Assembly: GCA_038230775.1 (NCBI GenBank)
Contig: JBBRMQ010000098.1
Span: forward strand, 1-13,960
Reading direction: 5' to 3'
Origin: JBBRMQ01 sp038230775
Lineage (GTDB): Bacteria; Acidobacteriota; Thermoanaerobaculia; Gp7-AA8
DNA: 13,960 bases
Both the position numbers and the translations under genes were made by a program. The notes under the pieces are model-generated. The model was not told the origin of the DNA and ran no database searches. It saw only the letters and a program-made list of their open reading frames with translations. Shown piece after piece: positions 1 through 6,471 of this stretch; within the stretch, counting starts at the first letter, position 1, and the number at the start of each line of letters is the position of its first letter.

Positions 1-140
1 TCATCAAACCGATCAAGAGGCCCGTCGGACTCAACGAGGCGGCCGAGCAGATCGTGCGCCGTTCGACGTTCTCGCCGCCGATGAAAGATGGGGTACGGGT
101 GAAGGCCTGGACGACGGTGCCGATCGACTTCAAGCTATAA
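1..140 (+). CDS. TonB-type energy transducer, C-terminal end only (partial)
   Basis: The window opens inside a gene; the frame with codons starting at position 3 is open to a TAA at 138-140 and gives 45 residues. They read like the end of a TonB C-terminal domain: a helix (NEAAEQIVRRSTFSPP), then MKDGVRVKAWTTVPIDFKL, the usual pattern of 'R-x-x-x-F-x-P-x-x-x-D-G-x-x-V' followed by a last beta strand ending in 'I-x-F-x-L'. TonB domains carry proton-motive energy from the inner membrane to outer-membrane receptors. A role in energising the receptor that feeds the BtuFCD importer downstream is inferred from position only. The N-terminal part is outside the window, so membrane anchor and periplasmic linker cannot be judged. 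It could also be a TonB-like domain on another periplasmic protein. Confidence 0.7.
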   Translation, partial: IKPIKRPVGLNEAAEQIVRRSTFSPPMKDGVRVKAWTTVPIDFKL

Positions 141-165
141 TCCGCGCGCTTTCGAAGGAGCAGGA

Positions 166-396
166 ATGGCGACGCTGACCGATCAACAGCGAAAGTTCTA
201 CGAAACGACGCTGCAGGTCACCAAACAGGAGATCAACGATCTCAAAGATCAGGTCGAGGAAGAACTTTCCAAGGTCAAGGATCGGATCGCTGAGTTGCAG
301 AACGCGATCAACGCGTCCAAACAGATGTACGCGGCCGCCTGCAATCGCCTCGGCGTCAACAACGATCTCGAGGATGAAGAGGGCAGCGAGAGCTAG
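166..396 (+). CDS. Small coiled-coil protein, unknown function (76 aa)
   Basis: I do not recognise a family. The 76-residue product is charged and predicted largely helical: residues about 8-52 have a heptad-like pattern (KQEINDLKDQVEEELSKVKD) expected of a coiled coil, followed by a short acidic tail (DLEDEEGSES). There is no signal peptide or membrane segment, so it is probably cytoplasmic. The start is well supported: a strong ribosome binding site (GAAGGAG) lies about 6 bases upstream of the ATG. It starts 25 bases after the TonB-type stop and its last 23 bases overlap the start of btuF in another frame, so it is probably co-transcribed and translationally coupled with the importer genes. 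Its job there is unknown. Confidence 0.7.
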   Translation: MATLTDQQRKFYETTLQVTKQEINDLKDQVEEELSKVKDRIAELQNAINASKQMYAAACNRLGVNNDLEDEEGSES

Positions 397-1174
397 CTTT
401 CTCGTTCTGCTGGTCGCACAGGCATGCGCGAAGCCTCCCGAAGTCCGTCACCAGATCCATCGCGTCGTCTCGCTCGCGCCGAACGTGACGGAGCTGGTGT
501 ACGCGGTCGGTTGCGGAACGAAGCTCGTCGGGACCGATGACTTCTCCGACGCTCCGCCGGCGGCCGCGAAGCTTCCGAAAGTCGGTGGCGTCGAGCCGGA
601 CATCGAGAAGATCGTCGCGCTGAAGCCTGATCTGGTGATCGCCAGTGCGTCCGGCGCGCATCCGAATCTTCGGCGGGCGCTCGCGGGAATCCACATTCCA
701 CTGCTCGTGATCCGGACCGAACGGCTCGGCGATGTCGCGACCGCGATGACGACCATCGGCCGCGCGACGGGGTGTGATTCGGGCGCGGCGGTCTCGGCAC
801 TGAACCGCGCGCTCGAAAACAACCGCCGGTTCCGAACACGGGCGCCGCGCGTTCTGTTCGTCGTGTGGCCCGATCCGCTGTACATCGCCGGCCGGCAGAC
901 ATTCATGGACGACGTCTACCTTCTGACCGGCGCACGGAACGCGGCGGAGGTCACCGGCTGGCCGCAGTACTCGCTGGAGGCGCTTATCGCCAATCCACCC
1001 GACATCCTGATCTACCCGAACCATTCCGTGAACGCCGATGCCATCAAGGCTCTGTTAGGCCGGGCGCATCTGCCGGTGCAGGCGATTCCCGTCGACGAGA
1101 ATGTCTTTACTCGTCCCGGTCCGCGGCTGGCCGACGCGGCGGCGGAGATGAACCGGATCTTCGATCGATGGTGA
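374..1174 (+). CDS. btuF: BtuF-type periplasmic (cobalamin) binding protein
   Basis: Substrate-binding protein of a class with a rigid helical backbone (BtuF/FhuD/TroA-like), which delivers a cofactor to the permease. Diagnostic stretches are VVSLAPNVTELVYAVG near residues 30-45, GTDDFSDAPPAA (the family 'SD-x-PP' loop) and IVALKPDLVIAS, all close to the BtuF pattern. The C-terminal lobe has ARNAAEVTGWPQYSLEAL and NPPDILI. The N-terminus has a signal peptide (KR then a hydrophobic run to residue 17); AQAC at 15-18 could be a weak lipobox or a type I cleavage region, so soluble and lipoprotein forms are both possible. Length 266 aa is normal. The start overlaps the preceding gene by 23 bases and no better start is available. 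The stop overlaps an ATGGTGA in the btuC frame. Heme or siderophore cannot be excluded as ligand. No cobalamin riboswitch is seen upstream. Confidence 0.82.
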   Translation: MKRAARASFLVLLVAQACAKPPEVRHQIHRVVSLAPNVTELVYAVGCGTKLVGTDDFSDAPPAAAKLPKVGGVEPDIEKIVALKPDLVIASASGAHPNLRRALAGIHIPLLVIRTERLGDVATAMTTIGRATGCDSGAAVSALNRALENNRRFRTRAPRVLFVVWPDPLYIAGRQTFMDDVYLLTGARNAAEVTGWPQYSLEALIANPPDILIYPNHSVNADAIKALLGRAHLPVQAIPVDENVFTRPGPRLADAAAEMNRIFDRW

Positions 1175-1291
1175 ATCCTGAGGAGCGAAGCGACACGAAT
1201 CCTGACGAGCGAAGCGAGGAAGGATCCCCCGCGCATGTGCGAGACGTGAGTCCTTCGCACGTGCGCGGGGGGTCCTTCGCTGCGCTCAGGA
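1174..1291. repeat. Nested palindromic repeat element at the btuF/btuC junction
   Basis: Two tandem 24-base units begin at 1174 and 1198 (AATCCTGAGGAGCGAAGCGA and AATCCTGACGAGCGAAGCGA). An inner inverted repeat follows: 1222-1242 pairs with 1254-1275 over about 20 bases with two or three mismatches, around an 11-base loop (1243-1253). The element closes with TCCTTCGCTGCGCTCAGGA (1273-1291), roughly the reverse complement of the opening unit. The whole is a stem within a stem. The 'TTCGCTGCGCTCAGGA' ending resembles dispersed repeats I associate with acidobacterial and related genomes. It starts at the last base of the btuF stop codon and ends 5 bases before a good btuC start. It contains no stop in the btuC frame. 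Confidence 0.8.
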
Positions 1292-1296
1292 CGCCG

Positions 1297-2241
1297 ATGC
1301 TCGTTCTCATGGCTCTGCTTCTCGTCGCCATGGAAGTGGCGACCGTGAACGGCAGCGCGCATGTTTCGTTGCGCGCAGCGCTCGCCGGAGACAACATCGC
1401 GCGCACGATTCTCTTTGATGTTCGCCTTCCGCGCGTCGTTCTGGCAGCGCTTGTCGGCGCCATCCTCGGGATGGCGGGATCGACATTTCAAACACTGCTG
1501 CGCAATCCCTTCGCCGATCCGTTCATCCTCGGCGTCTCCGGCGGAGCCGCCGCTGGCGCGGCAGTGGCCACGGCGCTCGGCCTGGCGCGGTTTCCGGGAA
1601 TCGTTCCATTCGTCGCCTTCTGCGGCGCGTGCGGCGCCACCGCGGCGGTCTTTCTGCTCGCGCGACGCCGCGAGTACACCGATGCCACGCGCCTCCTGCT
1701 GTCAGGCCTGGTACTGAACGCGTTCTTCTCCGCCATCATCCTGATCGCGTTCGCGCTGTCGCGATCGAGCGATCTCACCGCAGCGCTGCGCTGGATGATG
1801 GGCACTCTCTTCGGCGCGTCGTGGAGTGACGTTGCCCTCGTCGGTGCGTTTGCGGCGGCGGGACTCATCGTGCTCGCGGCGCTCTCGAACGACCTGCGCA
1901 TGCTGGCATTCGGCGAGGATGACGCCAAGTCGCGCGGCGTCGACATCGAGCGCGTCAAGCTCATTGGTTTCGCCGTAGCGTCGATCATCACCGGCGCAGC
2001 GGTTGCGGTGAGCGGCATCATCGGATTCGTTGGACTGCTGGTGCCGCATCTCATTCGCCTCATCTGGCGCGGCGACTACCGATCGCTCCTGCCGCTCTCC
2101 GCGTTGGGCGGCGCCGTGCTGGTCGTGGTGGCGGATCTCGTCTCACGCATCCTCGTCACGTCCTCCGAACTGCCGATCGGCGCCTTCACCGCCCTTCTTG
2201 GCGTGCCCTTTTTTCTGTCGCTCATGCGGAGAAGCCGCTGA
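1297..2241 (+). CDS. btuC: BtuC/FecCD-type ABC importer permease
   Basis: Inner-membrane permease of the FecCD family (type II importer), forming the channel that BtuF docks on and BtuD powers. The family core RLPRVVLAALVGAILGMAG, then FQTLLRNPFADPFILGVSGG (residues about 43-83), is typical, as are GVDIERVKLIG, the coupling-helix region GFVGLLVPHLIRLIWR and the C-terminal LPIGAFTALLGVPFFL. About ten membrane helices fit the hydrophobicity. I choose the ATG at 1297 because AGGA lies 5 bases upstream and the 314-aa product starts directly in the first helix, as in the family. The frame is open further back to an ATG at 1168 that overlaps the btuF stop; this longer form (357 aa) would add 43 residues encoded mainly by the palindromic element. 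The stop overlaps the btuD start (TGATG). Confidence 0.85.
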   Translation: MLVLMALLLVAMEVATVNGSAHVSLRAALAGDNIARTILFDVRLPRVVLAALVGAILGMAGSTFQTLLRNPFADPFILGVSGGAAAGAAVATALGLARFPGIVPFVAFCGACGATAAVFLLARRREYTDATRLLLSGLVLNAFFSAIILIAFALSRSSDLTAALRWMMGTLFGASWSDVALVGAFAAAGLIVLAALSNDLRMLAFGEDDAKSRGVDIERVKLIGFAVASIITGAAVAVSGIIGFVGLLVPHLIRLIWRGDYRSLLPLSALGGAVLVVVADLVSRILVTSSELPIGAFTALLGVPFFLSLMRRSR

Positions 2242-2990
2242 TGCTCGATGTCCGCGGTGTACAGTTCACGTACGGCGTCAACGACGTCACGTTCCAGGTC
2301 ACTGAGCCGCAGCTCATCGCACTGGTGGGCCCGAACGGATCCGGCAAATCGACGCTGCTCAAGCTGATCGCGCGCGTGCTCACTCCATCGCGAGGCGAGA
2401 TCGCGTTCGACGGCCGTCTGACGGGTCAATGGAATCCGAAGGAGTACGCGCGCAGCGTCGGCTACCTGCCGCAGGAGCCCGACACCACGTTCTCCATCCG
2501 GGCCATCGATCTCGTGTTGTCCGGCCGCGCGCCGTATCTGTCGCGATTCTCGTGGGAGAGCGCGCCCGATGACCGCGCCGCGGAAACAGCGCTGGCGACA
2601 TGCGATGCCTCTCAACTCGCCGAGCGATATGTCGACGAGATGAGCGGCGGCGAACGGCAGCGGGTCTTCCTCGCGCGTGTCCTGGCGGGAGAGCCGAGGC
2701 TGATCCTTCTCGATGAGCCGCTGGCGTCGCTCGACGTAGCGCATATGCAGCAGGTCTCCGCGCTTCTCCGCACGATCGTGCGCCAGACTGGCGCGACCGT
2801 GGTTTATGCCACGCACGATCTCAACTGGGCCGCGGCATACAGCGACCGCATGCTGGTGATGGAACGCGGATCGCTGGTTGCCGATGCGCCGGCGGCCGAT
2901 CTCATGCGCCCCGATTTCGTCCGTCGCTACTTCGACTTCGATGCGGAGCTCGTGACCGCGAACGGACGCGCCTGGCTCGTGCCGCGGTAG
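2241..2990 (+). CDS. btuD: BtuD/FecE-type ABC transporter ATPase
   Basis: Cytoplasmic ATPase that drives the BtuFC importer. All nucleotide-binding motifs are intact: Walker A GPNGSGKST (residues 30-38), Q-loop PQEP with Q78, signature MSGGERQR (134-141), Walker B RLILLDEP with catalytic E159, D-loop SLD (163-165) and H-loop ATHD with H192. The 249-aa length is normal for a stand-alone FecE/BtuD subunit. The ATG overlaps the btuC stop by one base (TGATG), so the two subunits are translationally coupled. The family assignment is firm; cobalamin over heme or ferric siderophore rests on the BtuF-like binding protein and is less certain. Confidence 0.87.
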   Translation: MLDVRGVQFTYGVNDVTFQVTEPQLIALVGPNGSGKSTLLKLIARVLTPSRGEIAFDGRLTGQWNPKEYARSVGYLPQEPDTTFSIRAIDLVLSGRAPYLSRFSWESAPDDRAAETALATCDASQLAERYVDEMSGGERQRVFLARVLAGEPRLILLDEPLASLDVAHMQQVSALLRTIVRQTGATVVYATHDLNWAAAYSDRMLVMERGSLVADAPAADLMRPDFVRRYFDFDAELVTANGRAWLVPR

Positions 2991-3035
2991 AGATGACATC
3001 GGTAAACGCATCCAACATCGCTCCGTCTAACACTC

Positions 3036-4622
3036 ATGAAACGCGCATTTGCCCTTGTGGCGAGCCTTCTTCTGCTCGTGGGCGCCACTCCCGATCACAA
3101 ACTCACGAACCGCCAGCGCGCCCTGCACGCCCTCAACCGCCTCGGTTTCGGCCCGCGTCCCGGCGATGTCGATCGCGTCATGAAAGACGGCGTCGATGTC
3201 TGGATCGACCAGCAACTGCATCCGGAGCGCATTCCCGATCGCGCTGTCGAGGCGCGGTTGAAGACCCTGCCCACGCTGCAACTCGCGAACGCCGACATCA
3301 TGGACAAGTACTACCGGCCGCTCGTTCAGGCCCGCCGCGCCAGGAAAGAAGGCGAGGGCGATCAGGTCGCGCTTAAAAAGATGAACCAGGAGAGCCGCGA
3401 GATCGTCCGGGACCTCGTCGCGCAACGCATCATCCGCGCCGCGGAATCCGATCGTCAGCTCAACGAAGTGAAGTTCGACATCTGGTTCAACCACTTCAAC
3501 GTGTTCGCCGGCAAAGGCATCGATCGCTTTCTTCTCACGAGCTACGAGCGCGAGACGCTGCGCCCGCGGATGTGGGGCCGTTTCGAGGACCTGCTGATGG
3601 GGACCGCGAAATCGCCAGCCATGCTCTTCTATCTCGACAACGCGCGATCGGTGTCTGCGCCGGAAAACCGGTCGCAAGTTGCGGAGCGCATGATCGAGCG
3701 CCGTCGGCCGGACATGAAGAAGCAGGGCGGTCTCAACGAGAACTACGCCCGCGAGATCATGGAGCTCCACACCCTCGGCGTCGACGGCGGCTACACGCAG
3801 AAGGACGTCACCGAGCTGGCGCGCGTGCTCACCGGCTGGACCATCGATCAGCGCACGGGGACGTTCATCTTCCGCCCGGCACTTCACGACGCCGGCGAGA
3901 AAACGGTGTTAGGCGTGCACTTCCGGGCCGGCGGCGGCATGGAGGAAGGGGAGAAGATGATCCGCCTTCTCGCGCACCAGCCGGCCACCGCGCGCCACAT
4001 CGCGACGAAGCTCGCACAGCGGCTGGTGGCGGACGATCCTCCCAAGGCGCTCGTCGATCGCGTGGCGAAGAAGTTTCTCGATACCGACGGCGATCTCCGC
4101 GAGACCGTCAAGGCCGTGATCGACAGCCCGGAATTCTGGGACCCGTCGGTCTACCGCGGCAAAGTGAAGTCGCCGTTTGAATACGTGATCTCCGCCATTC
4201 GGGCCACGAACGCCACGCTTGACGATCCGATGCCGATCGCGCGCGGGCTCCAGCAGGCGGGGGAGCCGCTGTACGGCGCGCAACCGCCGACCGGCTACTC
4301 CGACAAGTCGGAGGCCTGGGTGAACACGGGCGCGCTCATGATGCGCCTCAACTTCGCGTTAGGCCTGGCGGCGAACAAACTTCCCGGCGTGCACGCCGAC
4401 GTCGTGACACTGATTCCAGCCGATGCGGCGTCGGAAGCCGAACGCTCGGTCGACGCGCTGGCGGCCGCGCTCACCGGCGACGAGCTCACCGCCGAGACGC
4501 GCAAGACGATCAAAGCCCGCATCCTCGATCGCAAGTCCCCCACGGAAGACCCGTGGGACAACTCACAACTTCCGATGATCGCGGGCCTCATCCTCGGATC
4601 GCCGGAGTTTCAGAGACAGTGA
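3036..4622 (+). CDS. DUF1800 domain protein, exported
   Basis: Member of the DUF1800 family, whose biochemical function is not established. The 528-aa product begins with a signal peptide (MKRAFALVASLLLLVGA). The family pattern follows: RALHALNRLGFGPRPGDV and VDVWIDQQLHPERI near residues 27-68, the hallmark NENYAREIMELHTLGVDGGY and DVTELARVLTGWTI (about 232-270), KSPFEYVISAIRA, then PPTGYSDKSEAWVNTGALM near the C-terminus. DUF1800 genes are commonly followed by a DUF1501 gene, as here, and the two products probably work together outside the cytoplasm. The start is the first ATG of the signal peptide. No clear Shine-Dalgarno site precedes it, and the 45 bases after btuD hold no obvious terminator, so read-through from the importer operon is possible. 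Confidence 0.85.
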   Translation: MKRAFALVASLLLLVGATPDHKLTNRQRALHALNRLGFGPRPGDVDRVMKDGVDVWIDQQLHPERIPDRAVEARLKTLPTLQLANADIMDKYYRPLVQARRARKEGEGDQVALKKMNQESREIVRDLVAQRIIRAAESDRQLNEVKFDIWFNHFNVFAGKGIDRFLLTSYERETLRPRMWGRFEDLLMGTAKSPAMLFYLDNARSVSAPENRSQVAERMIERRRPDMKKQGGLNENYAREIMELHTLGVDGGYTQKDVTELARVLTGWTIDQRTGTFIFRPALHDAGEKTVLGVHFRAGGGMEEGEKMIRLLAHQPATARHIATKLAQRLVADDPPKALVDRVAKKFLDTDGDLRETVKAVIDSPEFWDPSVYRGKVKSPFEYVISAIRATNATLDDPMPIARGLQQAGEPLYGAQPPTGYSDKSEAWVNTGALMMRLNFALGLAANKLPGVHADVVTLIPADAASEAERSVDALAAALTGDELTAETRKTIKARILDRKSPTEDPWDNSQLPMIAGLILGSPEFQRQ

Positions 4623-4633
4623 ATTGAAAAGAC

Positions 4634-4712
4634 GTTGTCGGTTGTCGGGGTTCGGTTGTCAAAAGCCGCTTCTGACAACCGATCACCGACAACCGACAAC
4701 GCGCGGAGCGCA
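4634..4712. repeat. Palindromic dispersed repeat (copy A) upstream of DUF1501
   Basis: A 27-base left arm (4634-4660, built of GTTGTCGG units) and a 27-base right arm (4674-4700) are reverse complements at 25 of 27 positions, with a 13-base loop. The right arm continues into GCGCGGAGCGC (4701-4711). Bases 4674-4712 match 9394-9432 at 36 of 39 positions, so this is a dispersed family. The element fills most of the gap between the DUF1800 and DUF1501 genes. The GGAG inside its end (4705-4708) lies 9 bases before the DUF1501 ATG and may act as the ribosome binding site. Confidence 0.85.
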
Positions 4713-4717
4713 ATTAT

Positions 4718-5943
4718 ATGAATCGCAGATTCTTCATGAAGTCCTCCGGCCTCGCCCTCATCGGCGGAGGCCTTCTTCCGAATGTGTTCGTGAAAATGGC
4801 GAACGCTGCGACGACGAAGGGAAAGAAGGTCGTGGTCGCCATTTTCAGCGGGGCGCCGTCGACGGTTTGAACGTCGTCGTGCCGTACGCGGAGCAGGCGT
4901 ACTACAACGCGCGTCCCTCGATCGCGATCCCGCGACCGGGTGCGGCTGAAGGGGCAGCGCTCGATCTCGACGGTTTCTTCGGCGTGCATCCGTCGCTGGC
5001 CTCCGTCGTCCCTTATTTCAAGGACAAGTCGCTTGCCTTCGTGCACGCCGTCGGAAGCCCCGACACCACGCGATCGCATTTCGACGCGCAGGACTTCATG
5101 GAGTCGGGCACGCCGGGCGTGAAGTCGACCGAGGATGGGTTCTTGTCGCGGGCGGTGGCGGGGAAGAAGGCGGAGTCGCCCCTTCGGGCCGTTTCGCTCA
5201 CGCCGGCGATGCCGCGGATTCTCGCCGGCAGCGCCGGCGCGGTGGCGATGTCTAATGTGGCGCAGTTCGGCATTCGAGGCGGCGCGACGTCGGGGAAACT
5301 CAGCGACTCGTTCGAGTCGATGTACGCCGAAACGGTTGCGGGCACGTTAGGCGGCACGGCGAAGGAGTCGTTCGACGCGGCGCGTATTCTCAAGAGCGCC
5401 GATCCGCAGAACCTCCAGCCGCAGAACGGTGCGGTGTATCCGAACGGGCCGCTTGCAAACTCTCTGAAGCAGATCGCGCAGCTGATCAAGTCCGACGTCG
5501 GCCTCGAGGTCGCGTTCACCGACGTCGGCGGCTGGGACACCCACGCCGGCGAGGGCGGCGCGCAGGGCCAGTTGGCGAACAACCTCCGGCAGTTCAGCGA
5601 CGCGATCGCAGCCTTCACGCGCGACCTCGGCTCGCGCATGAGCGATGTCGTCCTCGTCACGATGTCCGAATTCGGCCGCACCGTTCATGAGAACGGAAAC
5701 CGCGGCACCGATCACGGACATGCGAACGTGATGATGATCGTCGGCGGCGGCGTGAAAGGCGGCAAGGTGTACGGCAAATGGCCCGGCCTCGCGTCGCCGC
5801 AGCTGTTCGAGAACCGAGATCTCGCGATCACTACGGATTTCCGCGACATCTTCGGCGAGATCCTCAGCCGGCAGCTGGCGGTGACATCGATGAAGACGGT
5901 CTTTCCGAACTACGAGCCGAAGTGGCGGGGCGTCATCGCGTGA
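4718..5943 (+). CDS. DUF1501 (alkaline phosphatase-clan) protein with Tat signal, frameshifted
   Basis: DUF1501 proteins belong to the alkaline phosphatase/sulfatase-like clan; no substrate is known. From the ATG at 4718 the product begins MNRRFFMKSSG, a twin-arginine motif (RRFFMK), a hydrophobic stretch and an ANA cleavage site, then KKVVVAIF. At 4846 the reading frame must move back one base to continue as QRGAVDGLNVVVPY, the usual DUF1501 sequence; without the shift it ends at a TGA at 4868-4870. The second frame holds the rest: DTTRSHFDAQDFME, DVGGWDTHAGE and SEFGRTVHENGNRGTDHGHA, which contain the likely metal and active-site residues. Joined length is 408 aa, normal for the family. The second frame is also open back to a TTG at 4624, but that part translates the repeat and is not protein-like. 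The gene pairs with DUF1800 upstream. Sequencing error, true mutation and recoding are all possible. Confidence 0.8.
4841..4850 (+). other. Apparent -1 frameshift site in DUF1501
   Basis: The bases read ATT TTC AGC in the first frame. If the ribosome or the true sequence steps back one base, it reads ATT TTC CAG CGG GGC, giving the family-typical IFQRG. This equals loss of one C after 4846. tRNA-Phe on TTC (4844-4846) could also re-pair with TTT at 4843-4845, giving the same protein. It is not a canonical slippery heptamer. Confidence 0.75.
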
Positions 5944-5951
5944 GGTTGTTT

Positions 5952-6010
5952 CTGTGTGAGGACCGGCTTCAGCCGGTCACGTCGACCGGCTGAAGCCGGT
6001 CCTCACACAG
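5952..6010. repeat. Perfect 26-bp inverted repeat between convergent genes
   Basis: Arms 5952-5977 and 5985-6010 are exact reverse complements, with a 7-base loop. Each arm also contains its own small hairpin (ACCGGCT/AGCCGGT around TC), so a cloverleaf-like fold is possible. It lies 8 bases after the DUF1501 stop and 5 bases before the stop of the minus-strand gene, filling the convergent gap. There is no T-run on either side, so it is not a standard intrinsic terminator. It could still block or protect both transcripts. The GACCGGCTTCAGCCGGTC core resembles a dispersed repeat rather than a one-off terminator. Confidence 0.85.
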
Positions 6011-6015
6011 ATTCG

Positions 6016-6471
6016 TCACTTCCCCTGCTTGACGAGGTCGCGCGCCGAGTTGATCCCGTTGTCGATCGACTCCTGGCGCTGGACGAGATCGGACGGCGGC
6101 GGCGATCCGCTGCGGAGCGAGCTGTCCATATCGTTGGCCAGTGCGCGCAGATCGTTCATGGCCGTCTTTGCCGCGGTACAGGACTCGGCGGCGCAGAGGC
6201 ACTTCCCCTCGGCCGATCGCGCGCGCTGCTCGACGCCGCTGCGGAAGTCACTCCACGCGGTGAGGTCGTAGGGCGGATTGGCGAAGTGCCCGACACCCGA
6301 TCCCCACATTTCGCCCGCCGCTTCCGCAGCCGCGACACACGAGTCGTCGGGCGCGGACGATGAAGCGCTGCTCGCGGCGTGTCGATGCTCGTACCACGGC
6401 ACGCCCTTTTTCCAGATGAAGAAAACGATCGCGATGACGACGATCAGTTGGACGAGACCTTTTACGGTCAT
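6016..6471 (-). CDS. Membrane-anchored hypothetical protein with conserved-looking cysteines
   Basis: I do not recognise a family. The 151-aa product has one N-terminal membrane segment (residues about 5-20, VQLIVVIAIVFFIW) without a clear cleavage site, then KKGVPWYEHR, suggesting an inner-membrane anchor with the rest soluble. Four cysteines stand out: C45, C91, C93 and C98 (CLCAAESC); they could form two disulfides if the domain is periplasmic, which is a guess. The soluble part is rich in Ala/Ser and predicted helical. Its ATG overlaps the stop of the DUF5666 gene (ATGA), so it is translationally coupled as the last gene of the minus-strand block. Codon use fits its neighbours. Confidence 0.65.
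   Translation of the reverse strand: MTVKGLVQLIVVIAIVFFIWKKGVPWYEHRHAASSASSSAPDDSCVAAAEAAGEMWGSGVGHFANPPYDLTAWSDFRSGVEQRARSAEGKCLCAAESCTAAKTAMNDLRALANDMDSSLRSGSPPPSDLVQRQESIDNGINSARDLVKQGK

Noticed and set aside
141..374. Cobalamin riboswitch ahead of btuF
   Set aside because: The stretch is coding (76-aa gene) with only a 25-base gap before it; no room or B12-box-like sequence is seen. A riboswitch further upstream, outside the window, is not excluded.
2991..3035. Terminator or promoter between btuD and DUF1800
   Set aside because: The 45 bases show no stem with a T-run and no convincing -35/-10 pair.
2076..3887. Long antisense open frames opposite btuD and DUF1800 (2076-3011 and 3027-3887, minus)
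   Set aside because: They lie opposite clearly recognised genes, have Arg-rich, low-complexity products and are normal by-products of GC-rich third codon positions.
4634..4712. CRISPR-like array from repeated GTTGTCGG units
   Set aside because: The units are short, adjacent and inverted, without spacers or cas genes.
4624..4845. Taking DUF1501 from the TTG at 4624
   Set aside because: This part translates the palindrome and an off-frame copy of the Tat signal region; it lacks any signal peptide and does not fit the family.
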